Shown: piece by piece, positions 11,948-22,166 of the stretch | Layout: each line of letters begins with the position of its first letter | How positions within the stretch are numbered: the stretch's first letter is position 1 | From: Paragyromitra xinjiangensis | Taxonomy: Eukaryota > Ascomycota > Pezizomycetes > Pezizales > Discinaceae | Length of the DNA stretch: 64,000 bases | Assembly: GCA_038503065.1 (NCBI GenBank) | Contig: JBCAMK010000014.1 | Coordinates: 1,364,001-1,428,000 of the forward strand | Reading direction: 5' to 3' | Notes under the pieces: model-generated | Told to the model about the DNA's origin: nothing | What the model saw: the letters and a program-made list of their open reading frames with translations, nothing else | The model's database searches: none | Made by a program: the position numbers and the translations under genes

Positions 11948-14900
11948 TAGATACTCTCACCATCCCATGGATGCCCGTAATCCTCCCTCCACCTGGAGAG
12001 GCTCGTAGCATCCTCACAAGGACTAGTCGATGTGTATACCGTGTATGAGGATCTCGAATCTTAAAAAGGCAAAGCACTTTGGCTGGAAGGCGTCCTCGAA
12101 GAGCGCCAAACTGGCCCTCGTCTCCTACCTGGACCCACACCCAATCGTTTCGTGGAGCCTGACCCCTAAACGCTCACTCCCCTGTGCATCTCACACGATG
12201 AAGCTCAAACTCCTCAAGTTGCTGGAACTTCGGCACAGGGACTCGAAGGTGAGAGAACATCTCAGCTGGGTATGTAAGAAGAGCCTCTGTATCCTCCTCA
12301 AGACGACGCTCATCCTTCAAATTCTGACTGCTGTAATATAGTATTCGTTCTGATAGATCCGGGATATTCATTTGGGAGATGATGTCATGCAGAAGGGAAA
12401 CCTTCGCCTGTCAACCACACAATCGCTGGAGGGATGCCCTTTCTCCTGTATGTTGGACCTTCGATCGTCTGGGTTTAAGGATATTGTGCAGCTGCGAATT
12501 GTGAGGCTCGGCATCCCCATAATTGGGAGGCTCAGCATCCCTAGAAAGGGCCCGGAGGTTCAATATACGCATACCCAATGCTTGTCAACGTGCGTAGTAG
12601 TGCAGGATTTGCTTCGTCGAATCGTTTTTGTTGGATGCCCTATATCCTTCTTTGATCTGCTGCCGATGTGCCGTCTCCCCAACCTCGGTAGAAAACATGG
12701 GGATCCCTCCATACCGCTCAACGTGCTCATGGAAGTGCGTTAAGAGGTGCATCTTTGGAAAGTTGAAGTGGCTTTCTTCCTGCTGCGTTTCAACGAGTAG
12801 CTCCCTCCTCTCAAGCCTATCTGCATCCTTCAATCGTCTTTTTTTGGATCCTGTAGGAGGAGGCCTGGCATCCTGCAATAGCTTCAAGCGTTTGACTGTT
12901 GCGCGTGCCTTTGCGCTTGCCTTCTTGGAAGCTGTGAATTCTAGGAAGATATCTTTATGCTTGTGGAAGTCGGCCAGATACTGGTCCATATATCGCAAGG
13001 TTTCAGGTGTATGGCTCTGATACTGTGCCATAAGGTGGAAATCGATAAAACTCCGCACGCAAAGGATAGCTCGCTTGAAAGGATATAGCTCATCCTTCGA
13101 AGGATTGAGCAGCGCAACTGCAAAAGCCCCGAGAAGGATACGGCCGAGATTGCGCATCTCTTTGCCCTGCCACTGGGAAACCTCTTGATAGGCTTTAGTT
13201 GGCCTGGCCAGGCCTGGGAAGGGGGGCATCGACATCCAGACTTCGTCAAATGCTTGCAGCCTCTTGTGCTTCTCGAGGAAGCTCTCTATCCACTCCATCA
13301 AATGCTTCAATATACTGAGATATATATTATGCAGGAGGTCTGGCTTGTGGAGGTCTCCAGCGAGAGGGAGATGTGGCATCCCCCAAAAGACGTTGAATGG
13401 CGCTTTCAGCCCTCGTTCAGCAAGATACTCCAATTCCTGAGGATCCCCAGTATCGGCAAAGGATTGAGCCACTTTCTGATACTCCCTGTCGTTTCGCTTT
13501 GGGCTGCTGATGAGCTCACCAAGTTGGTCTGGCCTGACTTCGCACTTTGGGCAAGCGTTTTGCTGTAGGTTGTGGAGTTGGCAATGCTCTGCGTGGTCAG
13601 CCATCCAAGCACAAAGGATTGGATAGCACATTCGGTACTGAGCATCCGCACATGCTAATCGGATTCCAGTCATCCCAGCCTCTTTCATATCCTTGAAAAG
13701 GATGCTGAGGACCTCATATAGTATATCTCTATTGGCTTCTCGGCAGAGCCTATTGGTTGAATTGTCTTTGGTAAACTTTGGAGGGATCGGGAGGAGTGCC
13801 ACGAGAATCATAGCCATATTCGTTGGCTTATTTCGAACTTCGGAAGGGATATTCCCTATCGTCAAATAGATTGGCCAAGCCTTCTTATCACCTGAGAAAT
13901 TGGTGAGATGTGTGCCATCCGAGCCGCAGATGACTGGAATCACCGTGGCTCCGTGAGGTAAGCTTTCCTAGCCACCAGAATTAGCAGAATAATAGATATT
14001 TGGGAGCAAATAGCTAACCTGTACTTCCCACCACCAGTCTGCTGTATGCAGCTCAGAATACATCCTCTCTCCGCTGTTGTTGTATTCTCGAACTGGACAA
14101 TAGACCATATCCTCGGCATATGCTGGCTGTTTGAGCAAATATTGGATACAGGCCAGTATTGGCCTGAAGTAATACCACGTCACTCTCTTCCTCATCCCTT
14201 CCATGACTTCACAACTCCCTCGCTGCCAGTGCGCTTGGCCTAAATCCGGATCTATCCTATCAAGGAGTCTGTACATCATATGGGCAGACCTAAATCCTGG
14301 CGTAGGAGTGCAGAGCTCCTCGTTGAAATACTTGTTGATACGGGTTTTTGCTATTCCACTCTCCATCATCCACCTAGCGAGCTTGAAGTCAAAAGCCGTC
14401 TCAAATGGAGTGTATGGGTTTGAAAAGAGGAATTCGACAACCTCCTGATGATCCTCCACATCCCCCAAAGAGCCTGCTGCATCGGCAAATTGAATTACCC
14501 CTGGGCCAGACAGCTGCATGGGCCCTATACTAGTATTCACGTCATTATCTTCCATATCAGAAGGATTCTTGTCATCCTTCTCACTTCTGCCGGCAGTGCT
14601 CACTTCTGCCGGCAGTGCTCACTTCTGCCGGCAGTGCTCACTTCTGCCGGCAGTGCTCCCATTTGACGATGTGCCTCCTTCTGAGTCAGAGCAGATATCT
14701 TCCCAGTTACTGTCTGGATTCTTTTTGCGCCATGAACCAACTGTTGCACCATCCTGTTTATCCTCTTCGGATTGGGAGCCTCCTTGACCAAATACGATGG
14801 AGGTATGCTTAGGGTGGATATCCGCCATGTGGGTATGTAATGATATAGCTGAGCTGTAGGTGCGGTGGCACAGTGGGCAACAGGATCTTGAAACCTCCAT
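11948..14900 (-). pseudogene. Plavaka-like transposase, copy C (decayed)
   Basis: Close copy of the gene at 8341-11397, minus strand. Exon 1 is 14900-14019 and exon 2 starts at 13967. Lesions seen by alignment with copy B: a TGA inside a fourfold 19-bp repeat (14619-14621), and three CGA-to-TGA changes at 12585-12587, 12411-12413 and 12174-12176. The last ~45 codons are replaced by the inserted sequence at 11947. The rest is co-linear and open (C2H2 finger, SDGTHLTNFSGDKKAW, HKPDLLHNIYLSILKHLMEW). All three point stops are C-to-T at CpG, as expected from deamination of methylated cytosine or a RIP-like process. The divergent partner starts at 15558. Confidence 0.85.
14581..14656. repeat. Perfect 19-bp tandem repeat, 4 copies, inside transposase C
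   Basis: TCACTTCTGCCGGCAGTGC repeated four times. Copies A and B have one equivalent unit. Three extra units (57 bp) keep the downstream frame, but the shifted phases introduce a stop at 14619-14621. Confidence 0.95.
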
Positions 14901-15557
14901 ATCAACTTGAAGGATGCTGGAACTCGCTTGGCAGTAGAATGCCCTTGCCGGGAGAAAGTATGATATCAATACTCGCTAAGAGAAATTAAGATGCTGACAC
15001 TCACTGATAGGAAGTAGGATATTTACTCGCTATTGGGAGGATCCAGGCTAGAGCTTGCGTGGGAACGGAATGTTGCCCCATGGAGGATTTGTGGCGATCG
15101 CTGGAAATCAGCCTCAGGGATGCTAATGCTGAGGAGAAGTAGAACGCTGAGAGGGAGTAGGATGCTGGAAAGAAGTAGGATGCTGTAACTCGCTGAAGTG
15201 GAGTGATATTGGTCGCTAGAGTAGGAGTCTACTACTCGTAAAGGTAGGAAGCTCTTGCTGCTGCTCGTTGGAGTTCAAGGGGTGTTGATATGAAGTTGAA
15301 ATATGGGAGCAGGCTAATCCCAAAATAGGAGGTGTAGGCGTTGCTTAAGGGTTGGCCTGCGCACAGATCCTATCAATACCTCACATATGACCTCATAAAC
15401 ACTGCCAGGGCAAACAAATCTTGCTTCTCCTCCTCTTCAGCTTCCCCTTCAGCTTCCTCCTCGCTCTCCTCCATCCTCTGCAACCTTCTTTCCTAGCTTG
15501 CCTAAGTTCGCGATACTATATATCCTTCCTAAATCAACTTGATATTACTGTTTCAAG
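14901..15557. promoter_or_regulatory. Divergent promoter spacer of element C
   Basis: Counterpart of 1457-2041 and 7641-8340. It carries GAGTAGGATGCT and AAGTAGGATGCT around 15165-15185 and the conserved GGCCTGCGCACAGATCCTATC...CATATGACCTCATA block at about 15350-15400. Confidence 0.5.
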
Positions 15558-16880
15558 ATGCCCAATATCCTCAAATCCGCAGTAGACTCTGCGGAGGAAA
15601 TTCAGCGCTCAAGTTGGGCGGTAAGCAAACTCCCTGGTGGGGAGTATCTTGATACGTTGATACTGATATAAATAGGCGGTGAATACTCCCAGTAAATCAA
15701 ATCAAGACCCAAAACCAAGTGCTATTCAGAATCCTGCGAAAAATACAGAGACTCCCTCAAACGAACGAAAACACCCGTCCAGCAGCGATGACTATACACA
15801 AAGAAAATTTGCCCGCCGCGCCGCAGCTCCTTCAACTCCAACTTCTTCAACTCCTACTCCTTGTGCTCGGAGGACTGATATCCCAACCACTCCCTCCAAC
15901 AATATAGGTTGGCGCCTCTTTTTGGATCAGCTACTTATAACATCCAAGAAGGAGACACAGACTCCATCCCCCTCCATGGCTGCTTTAGATAAAGATAAAG
16001 GCAAAGCTAAGGAACCATCGGAGGATCCGGAAACCCCGAAGGAGGATACGGAGACTCCGAAGAAGGACCCAAAACCTCCAAAGAAGCCTGAAACGCTGAA
16101 GAAAGTGGTAATAAAGGAAAAGGCGCCAAAGAAGGAAATGCCAAAGAAAAAACTCATGAAAGCCACTGACTATAAGCCACTCCTTGGGTTAGAGAGGATA
16201 GTCCTCATCATTATACCGTCCTTCGGAGTGATGTTGTATCCTATTTGAGGATGCATGGTATCCGAGGCATTGCTAATCCTACCGTAGATGTATGGGAGTT
16301 ATTAACGGCATGGGCGACAGAGCACCATTCTATTGTAACCTACCGCTCAAGGCATGTGGAGGATCAGGAGCAGGTAGATCAAGCGATGCAGAGTCTCCTC
16401 CGCGATTGCTTGCATCAGGTGCAGCAGACGGATACCAAGATCCGTGTGGAGCTAGTGGCTACTGGTATGATCAAGGCAACGGAAAAAGATGTGGAAGGTA
16501 AGATTCTGTTTATAGTTCTCAATTTGTTTGACTGAAGGATGCTTACTATCGTGTGGGTGATTCAGGTTTCAAGGAAGTCACAGTCCGAGTGATACTCTGT
16601 GACCCGGATGCCTGGTGGAAGGTTTCCACCAAGGTGACTCGTTATCCCTGGGAAGCACCGGCTGAGGCCAATTGGGGTTTAACCAAGTCTTGGGTTGCCG
16701 TAATTAGTGCTCCTACCCTTAACGAGTGCCTTCGCATAACCATAAAACGATTACCTGTGGGATGTACTCCTTGAAGGATGCTAGGAGCCCTTATGGATGC
16801 TGTTCTTGGAAAGCTTTCTACAACTTACCCAATCTCTACTATTCTTGCCGACGATGAGGATGTCACTGGCTGGCTATACT
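15558..16880 (+). pseudogene. Plavaka-element companion gene, copy C (frameshifted, truncated)
   Basis: Copy of the gene at 2042-3545. Exon 1 is 15558-15620 (MPNILKSAVDSAEEIQ), exon 2 starts at 15676, and exon 3 starts after a CTTACTATC branch point with ...VTVRVILCDPDAWW. A one-base deletion near 16187 breaks the frame at LLGF.REDNPHHYT: upstream reads LLGLERIV, while downstream resumes as RMHGIRGIANP. Homology ends at DDEDVTGWL about 16880, where a repeat fragment begins. The Lys/Pro/Glu tract is as in copy B, so C and B are closer to each other than to A. Confidence 0.75.
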
Positions 16881-16990
16881 AAAAGTGAAAAATTGCACCT
16901 GGTACTTCTGAAGGAATGTGGCCTTCCAGAAGATCAGGATGCACCTGAAGGCCAAAACACACTGGGTGACAATTAATTTTTTTGCTGATG
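16881..16990 (+). repeat. 110-bp fragment of the CATCAGCAAAAA repeat family
   Basis: Runs from ACTAAAAGTGAAAAATTGCA to TTTTTTTGCTGATG. It is the near-perfect reverse complement of 19539-19652. It lies at the junction between the broken copy C companion and transposase D. Confidence 0.8.
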
Positions 16991-17958
16991 AAGCATAGTT
17001 CGCTGACTTCACCAATTAACTCAATCTCATTGGCCGTCTAATATATAGTCTACTAATATACAGAATAATAGGTATCCAAATCCATATGATTGTTTATGAG
17101 CCACACCTTCGGTTGGCTAGCAGTTTCATCACCTTCTCTTTCTGGTACCAAGTGTACAGCTCCCTCTATGCTCGACACAGGCGTGACGTATCGATCTCTA
17201 GGGTCCTCCTCTACCGCAATGCATCTGTGATATCGATCTGGCAGTCCGCTCGTTTTGTAGTATTTTGTTCCAATTATCATTGCGAGTTCTACTACAGAGG
17301 GTGAAGGACTATATATGCTTTGTCCGCTTTTGGTAGTTTTCAGAACGTGGGTCTTAATTCGGTTAATCGCATTTGGTACTAGTAGAGTGGGTGCTGGGGG
17401 TGTGTAGCTGAAGTAGAGTAATGGGATTGCTGTCTTACGTCCTTGGAGAGTACCTTGCGTATGGTCCTCGGAGTGCCGTGTCCAGATGGTGTGTCAAAGC
17501 CCACCACCGTTTCGCCAATTGGGGGTGTACCTCAGAAGTTGCTTCTCCACATCCAAAGGCCTTCGAAATGGCTGATAGAAGTATGCGATAGAGTTGTAAA
17601 CCTTGATATGTGTTCGTTGTGGATAGTCTGCGTCCTCCCCACATATTGACCTAAAGAGATCTACGTCCCATTCTTCGATCATTCTATCCTTAAAGCATGA
17701 GGCTAAGTCGCTAATGCCAAAAATCATTTGAGCTTGAGCTAGCGAAACTAGTTTCATTCCTTTGATTGCTCCAGCTAATTTAGGTGGAGATAGCACAAGT
17801 GGGGCAGGCGTGAACGGCACATCTTTGGTCGGTATGCAGACGGACTGCTCCGGATTTTGAGCTGTGTGGCGCTTAAGACGTTTGGTCCGCATATTCTTCT
17901 TTCGAACTAGATTTTATCAATAATGAGGCTCATGAATTCTATTGTAGCAGTGTACTTA

Positions 17959-18450
17959 CAGTGCGCGGCGAAACTTCTGCAAATTAGTGCTTAGCAATGA
18001 AATTAATGACGCATTTCTCCCAAAGCTCATACCACAACAACATTGAGGTATTAAAGGTTGGTGAAGAATATTAAGGTCAAATAAGTATCCCTGAATACAT
18101 AGCTGAATTTAGAGAAATTTATCCCCCTGATTTTGTGGAGATTTTGGGCCACTGTGATTGTGAGAATTTATCTTGGCATTTCTTGGCAGAAGTTTTGCCA
18201 GCTGCTGCTGCTCCTTAGCAACTGGTGAAACAGATGTAAAAACGCAAGTTCCTCTACTCCTCAACAAAAAAGTATTCTTCCACCTAGATAAGTCTCAAAA
18301 AATATTGCCCTGTATTAGAACTTGTATTCTTAAAATATCCAGACAGTTACTGGTAATTTTGGTGGTGGTGGTGCATATTTTCCGGTTTGAAAAAATAGTG
18401 TTCCATTTCGGTTGCTAAGCTCTAATTTGCAGAAGTTTCGCCGTGCACTG
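17959..18450. mobile_element. 492-bp MITE with ~38-bp TIRs and TA duplication
   Basis: Left end CAGTGCGCGGCGAAACTTCT and right end its reverse complement with one or two changes; the match continues through TGCAAATTAG.GCTTAGCAA. It is flanked by TA at 17957-17958 and 18451-18452, so Tc1/mariner/pogo type. No coding capacity. It lies inside transposase D. Confidence 0.85.
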
Positions 18451-19538
18451 TACTATTGGGGTGGGAAAGTTTTAATACACGCGCACTCTCAGGCTTGTGG
18501 TAGCCCCTTGAAGCAAGAAACTTGAGTGTCCAATCCATATATGCCAGGTTCAGTTTCCTGTCGTTCCAACGAAGCATTTGTTTTTCGTAATTCACTTTGT
18601 TTGACGCTCGGTAGGCATCCTTAATGCTTTCTACGTGTAGAAGCTCTGAAATGTCTGTATTGAAGTTGTCCGGTGAGCCCATATATCGGACACAGTCAGC
18701 AATATGTATAGGCAAGTGCATTTTAATGAAGGAAAAATTGTTGACTTTCAACTCAAGCGCATGGCGTGCTCGTTGGATTTGGGCCTCAGTCATTGGTCGT
18801 CCAGCCTCGGACCGTCTGCAGATCAGCTGATCCAACATTCTGGTAACTCGCTTCTTTCGGGCGGGTGTTTGGTGGAATCAGCGGAATATTGATTTTGTCT
18901 GGTGGAAGGTTACTAGTCTCTTATGTAGCTACCGTAGGGTTGCCTCTGATAGGCTTCTTTGGGAAGCAAGAATCATAAACTCGCACATCGCACGTGTGGA
19001 TGTCATAACCTTCGTACGGCTAATCAAGAGTGGTGCCAAGCAAACCAACAGAAATCTTAGCATCGTCCTCATTTCCTTACCTTTCCACTGACTGACATCC
19101 TCATATTCCCTCTTGAAGGGTGAAAATCCGAGATAATTGGGCATTTTTTTGAATCACTGGTTGAAGCGGATTAATAGCCCCTCCTTCCTAAGAAAGGCTA
19201 TGATCCAACTTATTAGATGCTTAAAGAGCCCTAGCATAAACTGATGTAACCAGTCAGGTTGCCATCGCTTATAAGGATTACATAGTGGGTAGTCCCAAAA
19301 GCTATTTTCTACAGGTTCTGCGAACCGTCTGTGCAATTCCTCCTGACCGTCCGGAGACCGTGCGAGTTCTCTGTACTTATCGGGATTTCGTGCATCTCCG
19401 GATACGATACGAGACTCTGCATCCTTTAGTTCGTGTCCCAGCTTGTCGCGGGCTATCTCACACATCAGACAGCTTCCATGTTTGATGCACATGAGGATAA
19501 CATGTTCTTGATAATCGGCAATCCAAGCAGCTAAAATA

Positions 19539-19786
19539 CATCAGCAAAAAAATTAATTGTCACCCCGTGTGTTTTGGTCTTCAGGTGTATCCTGATCTTC
19601 TGGAAAGCCACATTCCTTCAGAAGTACCAGGTGCAATTTTTCACTTTTAGTATGTTATCATTCAGCCTAATCCGGTAACAATATTTTTGGCACCCAGTAT
19701 TATTTTGGCACCCAGTGCATCCTGATCTTCTGGAAGGCCACATTCCTTCAGAGGCACTGGGTGCCACTTTTTTTTTTTGCTGATGC
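19539..19786. mobile_element. ~248-bp insertion with CATCAGCAAAAA termini and TA duplication
   Basis: Starts CATCAGCAAAAAAA and ends TTTTTTGCTGATGC, with TA at 19537-19538 and 19787-19788. Removing it and one TA joins transposase D as CYP-ILAAW, matching CYPILCAW in copy B, which fixes the boundaries. Inside are two inverted copies of a ~75-bp block (CCTGATCTTCTGG.AAGGCCACATTCC). Confidence 0.8.
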
Positions 19787-20631
19787 TAGGATAGCAATCT
19801 CTATGTGGGCCATCTGAGCAATCCATCAAGATGCCGCATTCAGATAAATCCAAATTACGTAGAGGTTTGAGTACTCGTTGGACAGCACAATGCCATGTGT
19901 TGTGGATTTCGCCGTTTTCTGAATTTTTAGGTGGTACTGGAAGAAGAGCCATCAGAATCCAAGCTCTTTTGGATGCTTCTTGGCGGATATCTTTGCGAAT
20001 GTTTCTGATGCTCATGTAAAGAGGCCATGCCGCTTTGTCTCCGGAGAAATTTGTGAGATGGGTTTTATCAGATGCACATAGCACTGGTATAATTGTTCCA
20101 CCTTCCGGTATTTGTTCCTGCTAGGTAGCTCACAGTTAGCACAAACCACCCCACAGTAATCCCAGACCGTACGCACCTGTGTCTCCCACCACCAATCCCC
20201 GGTGTTGATTTCATTATAGATTCTTTTACCTTGTGAGTCATGCAATTTCATGGGCGTGTAATCAATGTCCTCACAGAATGGCAGATGTGATAGTAATAAT
20301 TGAATGCATTCCAGGACATCCCGTTTGTAGAGCCTCCCCCCTTCTATATCTTCCACAGTCCAACTCTTTGGTCCTAATCCAAAATCGATTCGTTCCAGTA
20401 GAGCCTATAGATCGTCCGCGGATTGAAAACTTCGATTCGTATCACCATCAAACCCGTGTTCCATGTAGTCATGTATAGCCGTCTTCGTCGTATTTGAATC
20501 CATAAACCACTTCGCCAGTTCATAGTCTTTTGCGTTCTGAAAGGGTTTCCAGGGATTCCAGTCTGCACGTTGATGCTCCGAGTAGATTGACGCTGCACCA
20601 TACGTTTTCCCTGCAGAATTTGGGCCATAAA

Positions 20632-22166
20632 CATCAGCAAAAAAAAAAAGTCGCCCCGACACATTCCTGTCTTCTGGAAGGCCATATTCCGCCCGCTGAG
20701 TTTGTGGCCTTCCCGACCGCCTAGGCGAGCTGCTCCAAGCGCTGGTCTGTGTGGGCGCAACCTGCACACTGCACTGACCTCCTGGCGCTTGACTGCGGCC
20801 ACCTGCGCCCAGATGTGGTACTTAGCGAAATCCAGTGGGCTGCACCCATCGAATTTTTCTAAGTCCCTGAAAACTCGGGACTTAGCAAAATTCACGTCAC
20901 CTCCTCCCAGGCACTTAGCGATTTTCAAAAATCTCCAGGTCGCTTAGTCGTCGCTTAGTCGTCGCCAAAGCAATGCCTAATAAGACACCAATCTCCACCT
21001 CTCCCGTCCTTCCTACTATTGCTTCCCCCTATTTCCTCCCACCCATCCCCTATTCACTCCCACCGATCCCCTACCTCGCTGTACCATAGTACTTTGCTAA
21101 CATCGTGACTTTTAGGCTTGAAGTACTAAGCTCTGCTTGCAAAGAACCTCCTAGGTAACGTCCTGATTCCGTTTATTTGACTCACGCTGATATGCCTCCT
21201 AGACTCGCTTCGATCCGCTGCTTCAGCTTCCTCTGCCTCTGCTGGCTACCTGCTTCACTGCTTCCGCCTAAGCGAGCTCAGGAGGCGGCTCAATTGGCTG
21301 GTCGATTTGCTGCCTGAGCTTCCTGAGCTTCCTGAGCTTCCGCCGCCTCCTGGAGGTCGTCGATCCGCTGCCTGAGCTTCCTCCGCCTCCGCCATATGGT
21401 CAATTCGCTGCTTGAGCTTTCGCTGTCTCAGTCAATTAATTGATTCACTGCAGCAGCCTCCGCTGCCTCCGCCACATGGTCGATCCGCTGCCTAAGCTTC
21501 CGCTGCCTCCGCCATATGGCCGATCCGCTGCCTGCGCCATATGGTCAATTCGCTGCCTGAGCTTCCGCTGCCTCCGCCATATGGCCAATCCGCTGCTGCA
21601 GCCTCCGCTGCCTGCGCCATATGGTCGATTCGCTGCAGCAGCCTCCGCTGCCTGCGCCATATGGTCGATTTGCTGCCTGAGCTTCCGCCGCCTCCGCCAA
21701 TTGGTCGATTCGATGCCTGAGCTTCCGCCGCCTCCGCCAATTGGTCAATTCGCTTCCTGCGCCATATGGTCAATTCGCTGCTCAACCCCCCCCCCTACCC
21801 GTAGAGTACGAAGAACAGACACATGTACATATAGAACTATATAGATCCATAGAAATAATAGAACAATTGTAAACAAGCATATGGGCTAAAGCCTCCAAAC
21901 TAGACTACAGGGCGACCTGCTGAAAATGTGATTCTGTGGGCGCACTGCTCTCCCCCCGCTGTCCTCCAGACACTCGTCAACCCTCCGTGGTCGCCCAGAG
22001 AATAGCTTCCTGATCCTAGGGCGCCCCCATGCCGACCTCTAGTAAGCTGTTGCCCAGACGTGAAGGGCAAAATTTACAACCTGAGGGAGGGCTATATTCC
22101 GCCCCGACCGCCCCGGTCGCCTGATGCATTGGGCAGACCAGGCGACAATCCGTTTTTTTGCTGATG
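20632..22166. mobile_element. Possible 1.5-kb non-autonomous element with CATCAGCAAAAA ends
   Basis: Left boundary TAAACATCAGCAAAAAAAA (20628 onward) mirrors the right boundary TTTTTTTGCTGATGTTTAT (22150-22171). Both sides carry GTCGCC and CCATATTCCGCCC/GCTATATTCCGCCCC words near the ends. The left boundary coincides with loss of transposase D homology. The interior is a minisatellite and no gene. No clear target duplication, so this is tentative. Confidence 0.4.
21280..21790. repeat. Minisatellite, ~40-bp unit
   Basis: Imperfect repeats of the form CCATATGGTCGATTCGCTGC followed by CTGAGCTTCCGCTGCCTCCG. Units vary by swapping CTGAGCTT with CAGCAGCCT and CCATATGG with CCAATTGG. They create long spurious open frames on both strands. 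Confidence 0.9.

Larger units (their letters stand above)
17053..20630 (-). pseudogene. Divergent Plavaka-like transposase, copy D (interrupted)
   Basis: More distant relative of copies A-C, traced in pieces. 20630-20380 reads PFQNAKDYELAKWFMDSN; about 20350-20190 ends GDWWWETQ; 20084-19790 has SDKTHLTNFSGDKAAWPLYM and DCSDGPHRDCYP. After an insertion, 19537-19150 resumes with ILAAWIADYQEH, CLMCEIARDKLG and PYKRWQPDWLHQFMLGLFKHL. Then 19144-18450 includes YEDVSQWKGKEMR and KMHLPIHIADCVRYMG. The C-terminal part, 17892-17053, ends WLINNHMDLDTYYSVY. Two TA-flanked insertions (19539-19786 and 17959-18450) plus an in-frame stop near 17494 make it nonfunctional. The N-terminal finger is missing: homology stops at the repeat boundary at 20632. 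Confidence 0.75.

Noticed and set aside
16881..19652. A 2.8-kb transposon bounded by the 110-bp inverted copies at 16881-16990 and 19539-19652
   Set aside because: Transposase D runs continuously across the right copy, and a smaller TA-flanked insertion (19539-19786) explains that copy better.
21440..21844. Repetitive proteins on both strands
   Set aside because: Open frames in a 40-bp minisatellite; equally good on both strands.
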